Source: Coffea arabica
Lineage: Eukaryota; Streptophyta; Magnoliopsida; Gentianales; Rubiaceae
NCBI RefSeq assembly: GCF_036785885.1
Contig: NC_092316.1
Coordinates: 51,593,001 to 51,657,000 of the forward strand
Direction of reading: 5' to 3'
DNA: 64,000 bases
How positions within the stretch are numbered: position 1 is the stretch's first letter; each line of letters opens with the position of its first letter. The notes below the pieces were generated by a model. That model saw only the letters and a list, made by a program, of their open reading frames with translations. It made no database searches and had not been told where the DNA came from. The position numbers were made by a program, and so were the translations under genes. Shown here one piece after another: positions 34,366-47,700 of this stretch.

Positions 34366-37335
34366 ATCAATTCTGTGGGAGGCCGAAAATTATTTTTATC
34401 ATTTATAATTTCATCTAATATTTGAATGTGTTGTAATTTGTATGATATTATTTACTTTCCATGTTTGCTTGTTTCATGCGATTAGACGATTTGAATGCAC
34501 CCTCAATTAGTGTAAGATATCTTGTTCAACCACAAAATATTTTGACTAAAAAAAATGGCAACATTTTGACCAGACTGAAATTTGCATGAGCGCGCATAAA
34601 AATGACGTTCAAACTTGTAATTTAGAAACAAGGATATGAAATTTGACTCAAATGGTAAAATTTGGTCATGTTTCAAACCTATCTTATATTCAAACTGCAG
34701 GAAGAAAAGCCTGTCATGTAGTTGGAAATAAAACAGTGGACGTTATCAGTTCTTTAAATTACCTGCCCTCTTCTTATTTACTTCTCAGTTCTCACGATAC
34801 CATTGAATTCCATGGCAGAAGTTTCCACTTTGGTCCACACATTCTCTTGGTTACGATTGAATAAATTTCCTCCCTCCAAAATTTTCATCTATAGTCTACA
34901 CTTTCCCTCTTTCCTTCCTCATCAATCGGTTGCTACCATATGCAGATACAACAAAAGGGTTAGCGACGTGGTTGCCAAAGAGTATATGAAAAATAGCAGT
35001 GACGAGATTAGACTATCATGTTCTCTTGAATTATCTGCCCACACATATACTGTGTGAATATCTGTCCACACAGATCAGCATTTCGTGAATCAGTAGGACT
35101 CATACATCGCAGCAAATGAGCAAGTGGTAGACGATAAGGACAGTATGGTAAAAAAGATAACAAAAGAATTCACGTTACGGTAAAATGTTACTTTGCACCC
35201 TGTGAACGTATTCAGATTCCCACTTTGGTCTCTATACTTCAGAGTGAGACAATTTAGTCCTTAACTTTATAAAATATGTTTTGCTTAAATAAAATTGTTG
35301 CTGGAAATGTGATGGATTTTATGTTTTAAAAATTAAAGTGGGACAATTTTCATATTTTAGAGATTAAAGTTTGATAGATTTTATTTAAGTGGCTTGATTA
35401 CTTTAGGAACTAATTTGTCCCACTTTTAAGTTTATGGATAGATGTGAGAATTCGGGTATAATGGAAGGATGTAAAATCAAATTAACCATAAACTTTAGTT
35501 TTTTTTTTGTGTTCTTTTTTTCATTTTTTCGTTTGGGAGAACAAGAAATTTACTTTATTCCTTATCGGGGGAGAGTTGAGTTGGGTGGTTCGGGGGAGAT
35601 AGTGTAAATGAGAGGTTTCGAATTTAAACCCTTCTACTTACATGAACAATAAAGTATTAGTGTAAATGAAAGATTTTGAATTCAAATTCTCCTACTTACA
35701 CGAACAAAAAATACTTTATTCCTTGTCATAACATGTCTAACAAATTCCATGTTCTATAGGAGGCACTTGCTTCTCTTTGTTGGCTTAAGCTATAACAGAC
35801 AGTTGGAGCTAGACATATCAATGGATAGAATCTATGTTAAATCTTTTTGATCCAAATTCAGACTCGTTAACTTTAGTTAGACCCAAACCCTTATGGGTCT
35901 AAAAAGCAAACTTAGATCTAGTTCCTCATGAATTTGGATATCCAATGGGTATCCGTGGATTTTTTTTTGAACATACAACAAAGAATTTAAGTGAAAATAT
36001 TTCAAAAATAATATGAATATTATCCTTTTTTTTTCAAATAATAAATTAACATTCAAGAAGTTGAATGCAATATAAAGGCAGGATTAAGTGATGTTTTGTT
36101 AGGTTAAGAGAGTATCCTTTAATCTAATAGTCATAAAGTCTTACTTTGTTTGATCTAATGACCATAGAATATTAGATTAATTTACAAATTTAGTGATACA
36201 CACACAGTCATGGCCTTGGATAGATTCTGATTTAGACTTGGATTTGGGTCTGGATCTGATTAAGAAGATTGCAAACAGTTCCGGATTTTACTTAAATTTG
36301 ATTTTTTCTTCTTTATTCACGTGCATAGACTTGGACCATGTTGAGCAGTCGAAGAAGAATACGTGCATAGTGTGATTATGTAGTTCTCTCTTGGAATTCT
36401 TTCTTAGTATGCTCTGGTAACACCACATGATATCAGCCCAAAAAAAAAAAAAGACAGAAGAAGTCATAATAATTTTAAGAAAAAAGGAATTACATTTAAT
36501 ATAATTACGTAGTACTGCATAACTGCAGCAGATGCTGGAGTGCTACTGCGTGTGACTTTTAAATACACTTATTCAAGCCAGTGATAACACATCCTCTCTT
36601 TTTTTGTTTCGTATTTTTGTTAAAAAATGTGCAAGAAGAAGGAGGAGGAGGAGGATTTCATATCACAAATGTTGACATATTTTAACTACGCATATTTAGA
36701 ATCTTAATAGTTTTAGAAATTGATTTGTTATTTGATAACTATATTAAATTTGGTGTCACAGTTGGTTTAGGAAATAGAGTTGAGTCACATTTTGATATTA
36801 TAATTAGAATAGAATTTGTGTTTATATTTCTCTATTTAAGGATTTGGAGTCCTAAGTTTGTAGTTAATGGAAATTAGTAAATTGAAATAGAATATTTTGT
36901 TTTCTCCTGTGCCTTTCTTATTTGTAAGATTTTTAATATTATTTCCGCTATGTAACTTTTTGTACTAACAACAAAGAAAAAGAAAAAGAATATTCTTACA
37001 GTGTTCTCACGGCACGGCATGATATCACAAAAAAAAAAAAAAAAAAAGCCATGAGAATTGTGAAATCCTAGTTTAGACTAGGGCTCTTAAAAATTGGGAA
37101 GTGTCTAAAGCTTGGAATTTCGATCAAGGTATTTTTATTCATTGATCCTGTATAGATAAGGAGTAGAGAGTGTTGTGTATAACCTTTTTTTGTGCTTTTT
37201 CCCTGGCTAGAAAATGGATTTTGGTTTCTTACCAAGGTGTACAATTTCTTGAATATCAACAAAAAAGCTGTGTTTACGTAAAAAAAAAAAAAGGAGAGAA
37301 AGTCTATGGCTATTTGTGTTATGAAAAGGACTTCA

Positions 37336-37366
<31 letters not shown>

Positions 37367-38934
37367 TACTTGATAGACCTTTGCAGAGAGATTTGGCTGG
37401 GCCATTTTGCGATTTTATGATGTGAACACTAATATTAAATAATTAAATGCGGAGAATATAACATGATCATAATTGAATAATTTCACAAAATTTTCCATTT
37501 CCTGTAGAATAATATTTTAGTATAATTTCTGAGACTGGATTAGTTCAGTAAGTGCTTCTTCGACATTTGAATATTCAGCGATTGCATGCCCACGACCATC
37601 ATTGTCGGATCATGCCCCCTATAGTCCATATTTTCTCCATACGCTGTTGGTGATGTTTACGGATCAAAACAATTATCATACATAAGTAATCTGTTTACAG
37701 TCAAATATTTCTCGTTTATTCAACAAGATGACAAAATTTATATGACTTGGGAGTATACAATCCTTGTTCTTTTCCGTGGAACATCATGCGTCGACTTTTT
37801 TATCCGGTATCATAATTTCTTTTTTCTTTTTGGTTAGAAATGTAAACGAGCCTAATTGAACTGAACACCTTAGTATTTAAAATTGTTTGATTATTTTAAC
37901 GAATTTAAAATTTTTTTAAATTAGCTTGTTTAGTTGCTGAACTGAATTTGAATGAGATTTTTATCAAATTTGAGCATTATCGAACATAAAATACTATTCA
38001 AATTCAGATTGATTGGTTGGCGAACCAAATTCGAATAAGCCTTTATCAAATCGAACTCCCTTCAAGTATTAACCAGTTTGATTTAGAAGTGGCAGTTTCA
38101 ATTCATGTCCATTTAACCATACATATTCACCTCACTTAAATGTTTTGGATCATTATACAAATTTAGATGGATATTAACCAGTGGTCGAGCCACATGGAAG
38201 TAAGTGGAATCAATTGACCCACTTAACTTTGAAAAAGTTAACTTTTAGGCTTAGGAAATTTAGAAAATTTTAAACTTGCATCTTATTTGACCCCACTATA
38301 TTTTAACAAACTTTCTTTTCTATATATATTGACCCTAAATAATTGAAAATTCATAAATTTTGCCATCACAAGAATTTTGAATTTGTTTCAAGTTATTTAT
38401 GAAAGTTATTTCAAGAATAAATTCTTCTAAAGTTTTTAAAAACAAGGGATGACCTTTCTTGACTGGAGTGGAAAAACTAATTCTTTCAAAATTCAAAGTT
38501 TCCATTCTTAAAAGAAACTCGTAAAAATCAAGTTGATGGTAGTTCACAGATTATTTAAAAGTTTCAATTACTTACATTGAAAAAGTTGTTTTAACAAAAC
38601 TGATAATGCATTGATTTTGCAACATTTTTCAGAAGATGAGTACTTGTAAGGTACAATTATGAACATTTTGAAGATCTATTATTTTTAGTGCATGTTTAAC
38701 TTACCATTAAAATGGAGATGTAAATCAAATTATGCTGGACAATTTTCTACAATATATTAATGAAACTTGCTTTATATATATATTTATATATATATAATTT
38801 TGATATTTGCTTTGTCAAAGTTTTAATGTACTGCCAAAAAAAAAGGGTTTAGTGTACTAAAATTTGACCCCACTTACTGTGGGGTCTTGGCTTCACCTCT
38901 GATATTAACGGACATTCAAGTAAAACCAATTGGC
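34366..38934. other. unique spacer between segments A and B, no gene seen
   Basis: About 4.6 kb without a recognisable coding exon. It contains a MITE-like unit at 35178-35490, homopolymers near 36438 and 37030, a GGA run near 36640, a short (AT)n run near 37334, and diverged repeat-like stretches near 35790-35960 and 37840-38090. Open frames of 60-84 codons here have no motifs. Confidence 0.55.
35178..35490. mobile_element. MITE-like inverted repeat
   Basis: The left end (ttactttgcaccctgtgaac, later tgagacaatttagtcc) is loosely repeated inverted at the right end (gaactaatttgtcccac, later ggaaggatgtaaaatcaa). The total is about 310 bp and non-coding. The borders are approximate. Confidence 0.45.
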
Positions 38935-39443
38935 TCACAGTAAGGAGGGGTTAACTGTTATCACCTGTTTGGCAGTTATAATCTATTTATTAATAAATAA
39001 TTAGAATTGCCTGAGCATCGATGATCAATTAGTTGAACCATTGCTGAAATTATTTCTTGGCTAGACCTTTAATTATTGTTACTCTAATTTTAGTAAATTG
39101 TCATTTAATTTTTAGTTGGTTATTTTATTTTTAGTTAAATTGTTTTAATTGTCACAATTTATGCAAAAACACCCCCTGTGTTACTTTGGATTTCTAAAGA
39201 GACAAATACCCCAATCCCTGAGGATACGACCCTACTTGCCCTGTTTATAAATTAATAATTATTTGTGTAAAAGTCATCCCCATTCAGGTATATCGGATCA
39301 AACAAACTCTTCGGGAACTGGATGAATCAAATAACCCATTACACGCCTAGAGTCCCTGCTCCAGTATTTGGAATCGGGTTTTGGCTATTTTAATTGACAA
39401 TTAAGTTTATTTTTATTATTGTACTGGCATCGACAATCTGTCA
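38935..39443 (+). repeat. truncated Athila-family LTR at the left edge of segment B
   Basis: Matches the last ~505 bp of the LTR at 18082-19570, ending cgacaatctgtca and followed by the same flank (ctaatcaaagaattcaag). Sequence to its left is unrelated, so the left breakpoint of segment B lies inside this LTR, near the word cacagtaagg. Confidence 0.85.
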
Positions 39444-41142
39444 CTAATCAAAGAATTCAAGAATCCCTTAGAAGATGAAATGACAAACTCTTTCGACTAA
39501 ACTCAGATGATGAACTCAAGAACATTTTTATTAGAACCTACAAATCAGACGACAATGAAGGTACGGACGAGAGTGTTGATCTCATGAATTGATCACAAAC
39601 ATCCATAATGGCTAGCCTATACAAACATACACACACTATCACAGATCCACATACTGTATTTTTTATGTATTAAATATCTGGTGTCCGATTTTTAATGACC
39701 TCTTACTAGATTTTATTAGTTTATCAATTCTAAATTCTGATTAAAAAAAAAACCCATCAGCTATATAATTGGATTAACCATTGGACCGAGTTTTCACAAT
39801 TTATGGAATTTTATCCTAGTCGTTGCCATCCTTAAAACAACCAACCCCTCAATCTAAATGACTGGATTAGTACAGTAAGATCTTTTGTAAAGAGGTACAC
39901 ATAATTAACTTTGAGAACTACGATTCACATCTTGCTACTAAAATGTAAATAGATAACATATGAAAGAACACAATAATTTGTGCTCATATTTTTCCTCTCT
40001 TCTACTAAATCATGTTCCTAAGGCCTTGTTTGATAGTCCAATTCAACACTTAAATTTAATTGATTTAAATTTTAACATATTCAGATCGTTTGATAACCAA
40101 AATTTAAACATTTGAATTAATTAAGTGGCACTGAATTTACTAGGCAAAACTTGCTTCCAAAATTATGTGATGAGTTATTCACTTGTTACTGAATGTGATA
40201 TGCATTCAAATATATTAGATTTAATACTTGACAATTCAATAAGTTAATGGATTTAGATTTCACATTTCAGATTTCACATTTCAAACTTCAGTTTTCAGAT
40301 TTCAGTTTTATCAAGGGCACCCTAATATTGCATAAATCAATATACTATTTGTATAAAAGTGGTTACAAAAAAAAAAAAACGAAATGTACACAAATACGTA
40401 TATATTGGTAATGTAATTGAGCAATCTCAACTTGCTCTTACAAAGGAAGTTTCAATAGCTAGGCCATCTTGGGTCAAATCCATACTCTATCTATAATATT
40501 CATATTTACTGTAAAATTCATTTTACTGTTTGTATTTGGGCTGGGCCTATTGCAATTTTCAGTTAAAAAGTTTTTTTTTCCAAGATCCGCAATGTAGCCC
40601 AAAATGTGGTGGATTAAGTAATTGCTGTTTTGGGTTTAGTTAATTTAATTGAGTGATGTAAGTGGATTAGGTGGTGAGATAAGACATGGGGAGACATATT
40701 ATTCTTTCCTATTAACTTAGGTTCCGTTTGGTAACATTTGTGTCTTTCCATTTCTGTGCATTGCTATGAATGTAACAGAATACTTTCCTTCTCCTTATCG
40801 TCATCAAATTTGATAGCTAAACTTGACAAACTTTTTCTCGATTCCCATTTCTCCTCATTTCTTGCAAATTCGCAACACTTATTGTTCCACTTCAAAAGTG
40901 TCCGATAATGGGTATGCTCTTTCAGATAATGGGAGGGGAATGCCGTCAGATTTTTTTTTTATTTTTTACTCATTTTGTTACAACAACTCGAATTTAATTG
41001 ACTATGCTCGTATTTTTATTTTATTTTATTTTTTGTTAAATCAAAGCTAAAGTCGAAACAGTCTCAAAATGGAAATAACTTTGACTCGCCTCGATGAAGC
41101 TGTAATTAACAAAATTTCGCTTGAATAATGTGATATTATCAG

Positions 41143-41666
41143 GTATGGCGATGCAGGAATGTTCAGAACTCACCTCTTTGGTGCACCTGCTCTATTATGC
41201 CAACAATGGCTTTTTGCTGAACTTTTAGGCACTGATTCCATTATAGGATCTCCAGGTGCAGATTTTTTTTTTTTTTTTTTGTCAGCAACGATACATTTGT
41301 ATAATCTACTTTATCCTAATTTAGGGGGGAGGGGGAGTCTAAGGAGGTTGTGATAGGGGTTAATGGGTATACAGACCCAACTAGACCAAGGGAGTGATAT
41401 GACACAACCCTTAGATTGTTTTCTTTCGCTACAGGTGAGGTTTGAACAACCCTCACCTACTGCCCAAAGAAAGACTTAATGCCACTGGGCCAATCAAGGT
41501 GCAGAACACGCTAGACTCAGAATCTTTAAGTGTGGTAAAAGCCATCAATAAGCCTGATGCTCCCCACAGGGTGGCCCTTATGGTGATGGTCCAGCCCCGC
41601 ATCGTCAGTGCCCTCCGATCCTGGGCACAGAGGGGCAGAATCGTAGCATATGAAGAAGCAAAGAAG
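41143..41666 (+). pseudogene. CYP88-like P450 exon-2 pseudogene, copy B
   Basis: Near-identical to 26385-26909, with the same internal deletion, 1-bp frameshift, MVMV duplication and SINE. It was already a pseudogene before the segmental duplication. It ends at a GT donor with no following exon. Confidence 0.87.
41263..41496 (-). mobile_element. SINE inside the P450 pseudogene, copy B
   Basis: Counterpart of 26505-26739 with the same aggtgcaga duplication (41254-41262 and 41497-41505), minus orientation and an A tail one base shorter. Confidence 0.87.
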
Positions 41667-43144
41667 GTAACTTATGAATTCACCTTGTTACCTGTATTGT
41701 TTGACTTATCAAATCTCTGGCAGATCAAACCCCCTGTTAAAATATAAAGAATTAATAAGAATTGAATATAAATATAGAATGTTTAAAGAATTTATTTTGT
41801 ATGCCCAGTTTCTTGAAAACTATAAATATTATTTATTTTAATAGTGTAAGTGGAAGGGTTCGAATTCGAGACCGCTCACTTACATTTTATCTCTTCGAAC
41901 CACCCAGTTCATCCCTCCCTCCGAAAAATTTTAAATACATGTAATATTTGATTAAAAAAGGATTTCCAAAACATTTAATAAGAAATGTATAGTCTTTCTG
42001 AAGGTTCCTTTTATTTCATATTTTTAAGTGTGGTTGACAAAACAATTGTTTTGTTTCTCAAAGAGTATGGGCTAATGATGCATAACAAAAAACTTTTGGG
42101 AAATGAGTTTTGCACTTCAGTACTTTTTGGGTTCATACACTTTCTCTTTTGTTTTTTTTTTTCAACAGTTTAAAAGACTCTTTTTTACGATATAAAAACG
42201 TGCGTGAAACAAAAACTGAAATGTATATATTATTTTTCAATAAGATTTTTTATTTCTTTAGAGAATAGGCTTAGTCTATGTGTGGCGCATGGACTGAATG
42301 GGTGAATATTGGTGGGAAAATATCTAAAAAAAATTATAAATTATCGATCAAGATTAAACCAAGTCCAATGTTTCCTTCTCTTTTGATTGTGGCGTGAATC
42401 AAATGAACTAGGCCTGCACTCTGAAGCAAGTACAGTGTAACCTATTTTTTTATGCTTTTTTGAAATGGAATGTCAGGACCAATAATATGTCGAAGAAAAA
42501 TACTTTTACAAACATAAAAAAGAATAATGTACATCTTCAAAATGGGATGATTTAATGTATGAATTTGTGATATTGATGCAATAAATAAATCAATTCAATT
42601 AGAGAAAGTAATTGACAAGGCACGAGAAAGCTATGTGATGGATACGAATATGGTAATAGTTGAAAAATAGATGGTGGACCATTGTTTATTGTTGGGTACA
42701 TCACCTTTTACCCTATTGTGATTTGGTGTTTTACCACAAAACGCTCCTATGGTTTAAATATATATATATATATATATATATAACTCTCTCGTGATTTGGA
42801 TTAATGTGTCATCGTTAATTTTTTGGCTAAAACTAAAGATTAATAGTAAAAAAATTAAAGTCAAACTAATAAATTGATAAATGTACCCTTTCATTACTTT
42901 TTTTTTCCTCCAAAAATAAAAAAGATCGAAGAAATTGAAATATAAAAATTGATAAATAAGAACTAGTAAATACCATAAAAGATTTGGGTAAAAAACTTAT
43001 AATGATATTTGTAGTCAGAAAAGATTTGGAATTTTTTGTTTCTTATTTATTTATTTTTTATTTTCCTTCTATCTCTTTTGCATTTGGGGAAAATTAAGAT
43101 TTTGTAGGCCAAAATATAAGTTTTCAAATAATCTCTTCTTTTCC

Positions 43145-43147
<3 letters not shown>

Positions 43148-43202
<55 letters not shown>
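43148..43202. repeat. (AG)n microsatellite, copy B
   Basis: About 27 AG-type units with one AAAG interruption; longer than the allelic-position run in segment A. Confidence 0.9.
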
Positions 43203-43629
43203 GGAAAAAAGAAAAAAAAAAACAAGTAGTGAAAGGGTGAATTTGTCAATTTATCAATTTGACTTTGACATTTTATCATTGAATTTCATCAATTTGAATG
43301 ATTTCTGGCCACATTCCACATCAGTCCAAAGCACAAAGAATTTATTTGGGTGTTCCTGAATGATAGGGGGTTCCATGATTGTTAACCAAACCACAAGGGA
43401 AATGATTTGTTTTAAAAAAATAAAATAAAATGGGCACCTAAATCATCCTATAATTTTGGAATTGAATTAAATGTACAAGTTCCATAATTTAAACAAAATC
43501 CTTACGTGTATATACCTTAATTAGGCTCATCAACGTGGTTGTATATGGCATTTGTGCTTGATGTTTTATGTGTTTTTAAGTGGAAAGAAAGAGCAAATTA
43601 ATCTTACTTTTCTTTTTTAGCATTAATGT

Positions 43630-43685
43630 AGTCATCCCAATAAATGGAAGTCCCATATGGTCAGGAGGAAGCTTGGTGCCACGGG
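43630..43685 (-). pseudogene. P450 exon-1 relic, copy B
   Basis: Same hinge relic as 28779-28832, without the neighbouring MITE. Confidence 0.73.
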
Positions 43686-43756
43686 CGGAACATTACTAGA
43701 ATCCGGTGTCCCAATAATTTTCTAACTAAACATTTACTTTGGACAATCAACTTAAC

Positions 43757-44518
43757 TAGGGATGGCAATAGGGGCGGGTGCCCGCGGGGGCTGGGGCGGG
43801 GGCGGGGGGGAATTTTTTCCCCCCGCATAGAAACGGGGCGGGGGTATACTCCCCCGTCCCGCCACCCGCAAAAAAAAAAGTATATATATATAATATATAT
43901 ATATATATATAAATGACTATATATTATATGTAAGTTAATTAGTTATAAACTTATGATAATGATATTATTAGTTAGATGTATTATATAATGTATATTAGTT
44001 TATGTAATATAATTGATATTATCAATTATATGAATAATTATACATGTCTACTAATAGAATTTATTAATTAGTTATACTAAATTTACTAATACATTTATAC
44101 TAAATTTCTAATTACACTTAATAGAATAACACTTTTTTCTCAAAAAAAAAGTACAAACACAATGATGAATTAGTGATTGCATTTGTACTAAAAGTGAAAA
44201 TTTGACTATTTTAGTTATATTTATTTCATCATATTGGATTGTATTCAAATAACTTCTGTTTGATTGTTTTTATGAGTTTCAATTGTAAAATTACAATGAA
44301 TAATAATTTGGTGATGTGTTGATATTTTAGTACTTGATTATTTATTAAAATTTAATTATAATAAAATTATATAATAAAATTTGATTAACCCCGCGAGGGA
44401 AGCGGGGGAAGGCGGGGCGGGGGCGGGGCGAGGCGGGGGACGGGGGGAACTAATAGGCAACGGAGCGGGGGACGGGGGAGGGGTCCCCCGCCCCAACCCC
44501 GCCCCGTTGCCATCCCTA
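43757..44518. mobile_element. hAT-like element with GC-rich ends, copy B
   Basis: 762-bp counterpart of 29073-29867 with the same ends and the same aacttaac duplication (43749-43756 and 44519-44526). The GC-rich ends have contracted by about 33 bp relative to copy A, as expected of simple-sequence tracts. Confidence 0.88.
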
Positions 44519-44773
44519 AACTTAACAAACTTATTACATAGATATACCATATATTAGATGAATAAGTTTCAAACTTGTTGCAAGTAGTTATTACACTCTA
44601 GTAACTACTATGATTTTGCTAGATCAACATAAAATGTACCCAAAAAAAAAAAAAAAAGAACGAAGAAGAAAAGGGCCTGCAAACGTGATGACTTCTTAAA
44701 AGAGACTGATTAAGGCTGAAAACTCCAAACAAGATCATGAAGCACAAAATAGAACAGCGGCCTTCTTTTGCTA

Positions 44774-47700
44774 TTAGGTTCTGCTTATGTTAATCTCAAC
44801 CCCATCAATTGGTCTTGGATGCGGGAGATAACTCATTTCCGCATCAGCATTAACAAGTTGCCACCTGAAAATTTGTTCATAAGTATATGAGTATGACATA
44901 AGCATACATACAAAGTTACACTGTTGTGAGACTTTATTTTCTTAATAAATATTAATTACTGGATTTTGAATTTATGCTTTTCTCTTTCTCCTTTGGAAAG
45001 AAAGAAAAGCTGGTGTTCTCAACCAAAAAAAAAAACAAAAGATTAATTTTTCGTACACATTCAGTGTATACACTGACGGATTTGGCTGCATATTGGTTTA
45101 TTTCAATTTAAATTTGAATACCAAATTTTATATATATGGCATGTATCTAAATTTGTTAATGTTGTCACAAGTAGTGAATAAAAGATTTGACTCCAAAAAA
45201 AAAAAAAAAAAGGGTACAGTGACGCATAGAAATTTCACCTGTATCCTACAACCAGATGGTGGATAAAAATAGCAACCTGCATTCGAGCAAGCATATTTCC
45301 TGGACAAATCTTTGAACCCCCACCGAAGACCAAGAATGTCCCAGGCTTTGGTTGTTCCTGATCAAGGAAATATCTAACAGTTGATCAATGCATAACCCAA
45401 AATTCGTCTTCTCAATACAGGTGCAAATAATATTTGTGCTTACGTTCCATCTATCTGGATTGAAACACAATGGATCTTCAAAATTTTTTGGATCTGTATG
45501 AATGTATCGTAGCCAGCAGATTACTTTCCATCCTTTAGGTATTTTGTATCCTGTAAGAAAGAGTTTCAACAGTTTTTAGGCAGAGGAAGACGAGCTGCAT
45601 CCCTCCTACATGCGCATCCTAAGTACTTCTATTCTGTATACTAAAAGAAATGGAGTGCTTTTACCTTTGTACTCAACATCCCTCTTAGCTGTCCTGAAAA
45701 CAAATGCTGATACATTGGCTAGTCTTATTGTTTCTTCCACAACCTGCTTGTAAATATGAGTAAATTAGGCAATGAAGCAATAATACACAAGAAAATGCAT
45801 AGGAATACGTACAGTAACTATTTGCCTATGAATGCTTAGCCACATAATTGTTTATGTGGTATCAAACAAAAATAAAGTACCATGTCAAGTAACTGATGGT
45901 ATATATAAATTTTGACTATATGATAAAGGGATAAGTTGGATCTATAAAATACGTTCCTATAAAACAAGATGCATCATCGCCACCATCTGCATCCTCCACA
46001 AATGATGAGATTTTCAAGAAGGCACACGACTACTATGTTACTGTAAATGTTTTTTTCTTTCTTTTTTCTATTTGGTGTTCTTAAGGAACTAGCTAAGCAC
46101 AAAAAAAAAAAAAAGAAGTTTGGGGGCAGTATTAAACCTTTAAAATTACTAATCATTCCCTTAATTGCAACACTTTTCAACAAAATTTACTCTTCTACAT
46201 TTATAAAAAAAAAATAGACCTACTTCTTAGTCTGTTACCTTAGAGGACACCAAATAGACGAACCTTTAACAAATTAATAATAGTATTAGCATTTCCTAAC
46301 TAATCTCCGTCATATAATCTTGGTGCAGATATACCTTGTTTGTGTACTGCAATTTCAGAATGTCATCACGTGTTATGAAATCACCATTTGTACCAACATT
46401 CATGTGCTCCTCCTACAATTCATTCGATTTAGAGTCATGAAAAAGGAAACATATATAAATGTAATCAAGAACAAGTAAAGAAGTTCATCTTTGGTTGTCA
46501 TCTAGCTAGAGTTTGGAAGTTACTTATACCCGTAGCTTTTTTAGTACATTAGGGTACTTGGCGAGATAATACAAAATCCACATAATTGAAAGTGAAGTGG
46601 ATTCGTAGCCAGCAATTATTAGGCCTACAATGTTATCAAGCACCCCTTCATCTTGTAATTGGTGACCATCGTCATCTTTTAGGTTCAAGAGTTGGTCCAA
46701 CAAATCAAACTCAGCTCTTGCAGCATTGCCTTCAAACTTTCTCTTATTTATCTCCTTGGTCAAAATTGTCATGACCTTCTTCCGACACTGTGGAATGGCA
46801 AATTTGTGATTAGTCATTGGAATTCAAGTCTAGCTCATACAAGAATTGGAACTCTAGAAATTAAAAACCTCCCATAAAGGGAATTTACTCATTTTTGTAC
46901 TATTTTAGCTTAAGAGTAAATTTGCTAGCCTGGAGGGCGTGATGATAAGCAGTCCCTGGAATCTTAATTGGTTGACTTCTAACTCCTTTGATCATACCCG
47001 CAAATAGCTGATCAAGTGTATCCAAATGGGGTCCTGGCTCGAACCCGCAAAAGTACTTCCCAATATTTTCAAAAGTAACCTTCAAGGACAGTGAAAAAAT
47101 AATGAAAAATAAGGAAAATGATGGCCTAGAGAGATTTCATGAAAGTTGAAATTAGTATGATAACTTGCATCAAGAAAATTTTATATAGATCTAGATTTTT
47201 TATACGTATATTAGTCTACCTTCTTAGCTTCTTGCAATGCTACAATTCTCCCTTTCTCTGACCATAGTCGAAGGGCTGCAACTATTCTTGGTTGGACCAT
47301 AACGGCTATCTTGCGGAGGGCATCAGGTTGATTAATGGCCTTCACAACTAAGCCTCTAATCCTTGCATGTGATGATCCTTGGAGGAAAAGAAGGGAATTG
47401 TTGCCTATAATTTGAGTGGCAGGCCATCCCATGCCAAAGTTTGCATCCGATTGAAGGATGAATTTGTTAGCTGATGGAGAGGATGCAATTATAGAGGGTG
47501 AACCAAAGAGATGGCTTTTGTACAATCCTTCTCCATCACCATATCTGATTTAAATGGTTAATTCGGAAGCATCTTGTTAATTCTAATTAATTTTATTGTA
47601 CAGCTGATGAAGTCAATTTGTAGCTTTTTTTTTTGGTGGAAAGCTTATTGTTTAACAATTTGTAACCAACAAGTCGAAATACTGTGCTAGGCAGAAGAAA

